A stretch of DNA of 64,000 bases from Tipula vernalis (taxonomy: Eukaryota; Arthropoda; Insecta; Diptera; Tipulidae), in the NCBI GenBank assembly GCA_958295665.1, contig OY282559.1, positions 62,001 through 126,000 on the forward strand. The letters are read 5' to 3'. This document shows, piece after piece, positions 63,086-64,000 of this stretch. How positions within the stretch are numbered: the first letter of the stretch is position 1; each line of letters opens with the position of its first letter. Below the pieces are notes generated by a model that was not told the origin of the DNA, did no database searches, and saw only the letters and a list, made by a program, of their open reading frames with translations. Both the position numbers and the translations under genes were made by a program.

Positions 63086-64000
63086 AATTGATCATATTTA
63101 GTCTTAGAATTCAAACGTGCATTTTATATTTATTCTATTCGCGCAGTAAATATGGTGACCGACTGACTTAGATTCCAAACATGGTTCATTAATTGATTCT
63201 TAGCTTGCTCTGGTGAAATTACATATTTCTCGAACCTCCTCCAGATAAATTTTAGATAATTTGCTTTGATCTTTCTCATAATGTTTCGATTCCAAAATAT
63301 CTTAATTTCAACCATCTTATTTGTTACCATACAGCTTTGAATAATTCATCTTTCTTGCTTGCCCAATTTTGAGAATACGTGTTAACAATAATTCGAGAAT
63401 AACATATCTGTTATTCGTAATTTTAAGTATTATCATTTGCGGGCAAATTGTGATTAAAAAGCACGTGTACAATCAAAGTGCAATTTTGTGAAAGCCAAGC
63501 AGACAACTTATTACCATCCAATGGAAGGCACTTAAATTGTATACGTTTAAAATTAGATCAAAAAATTTAAAATTTATATTCTCTCATCACATAGGTATAT
63601 GCGCTAAATACACATATATGTTCCTTAACCAATTGATTAATGGTCCGAATCACATATATGTATGTACTACAAACAGATTCATCGATTTATTTATTTGGCA
63701 ACGGACCAATAACAAAAAAATTGGGCTATTTGGGTCTATACATATAAACAATTTATTGTTGCATTCATTTTATCAATGCTAATTGCAATTAATAAATAAA
63801 CGATGTATACATGTAGGTCAAGATCATTAATTGCTTACTACATTACAAAACAATTTATCCTATATTATACACCCGTTCGAATATGTTTTTTATCCAAATA
63901 AACCGCGATCATGTAAAAAATCATCTTTCATCGATAAATAAAATAAAACACGATCGCTTATTTATTTTGAAAAAATATAAAATTCGAAATTACAAAAAAA
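63086..64000. other. Right-edge AT-rich sequence
   Basis: No gene recognised; frames of 66 and 81 codons are without similarity to anything I know. Confidence 0.35.

Overview
The window is AT-rich nuclear DNA of an insect, most likely a dipteran. The evidence is short GT-AG introns of 55-76 bp, three insect-type genes (HACD, YTHDF and a Tre1/moody-type receptor) and a dense load of insect-type transposons. Most of the 64 kb is transposon-derived: LTR and non-LTR retrotransposons, a Penelope-like fragment, a mariner relative, foldback elements/MITEs, tRNA-like SINEs and long (TA)n tracts. The species cannot be named from this sequence.

Layout. 1-4.9 kb: nested foldback/MITE cluster and a 95-bp tandem duplication. 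5.25-11.1 kb: a very-long-chain 3-hydroxyacyl-CoA dehydratase gene (HACD, two exons) whose body, together with an antisense zinc-knuckle/aspartic-protease piece of an LTR retrotransposon, is repeated three times in tandem (1951-bp unit). Only the first copy keeps the start codon. 11.1-14.3 kb: the rest of the retrotransposon gag, then two LTRs head to head 9 bp apart and a second, decayed gag on the other strand. 15.3-16.05 kb: 3' end of an I/R1-type LINE with (AAT)n tail and a 15-bp target duplication.

16.99-30.18 kb (+): YTHDF-type m6A reader, seven coding exons, 774 aa as I join them. Its 8.7-kb last intron holds MITEs, a striking two-orientation palindromic array and an antisense C2H2 zinc-finger pseudogene. 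31.8-39.7 kb: foldbacks plus fragments of BEL/Pao, Penelope-like (GIY-YIG) and CR1-like elements around a (TA)n tract. 41.5-47.4 kb (-): rhodopsin-class GPCR of the Tre1/moody type, five coding exons, 582 aa, with a 3.8-kb intron containing SINE-like sequence, an errantivirus-type envelope remnant and (TA)n. 50.2-54.9 kb: a Jockey-clade LINE with poly(A) and a 12-bp target duplication, itself interrupted by a 232-bp MITE flanked by TTA. 57.6-58.1 kb: deleted mariner-like element (DD41D spacing). 59.0-60.5 kb (-): CR1-like LINE ORF2 fragment. 61-63 kb: MITE and SINE remnants.

The three host genes act in separate processes (fatty-acid elongation in the ER, mRNA m6A reading, GPCR signalling), and nothing links them in one pathway. 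The most unusual structure is the HACD/retroelement tandem array, whose middle unit looks like an unequal-crossover hybrid of the outer two.
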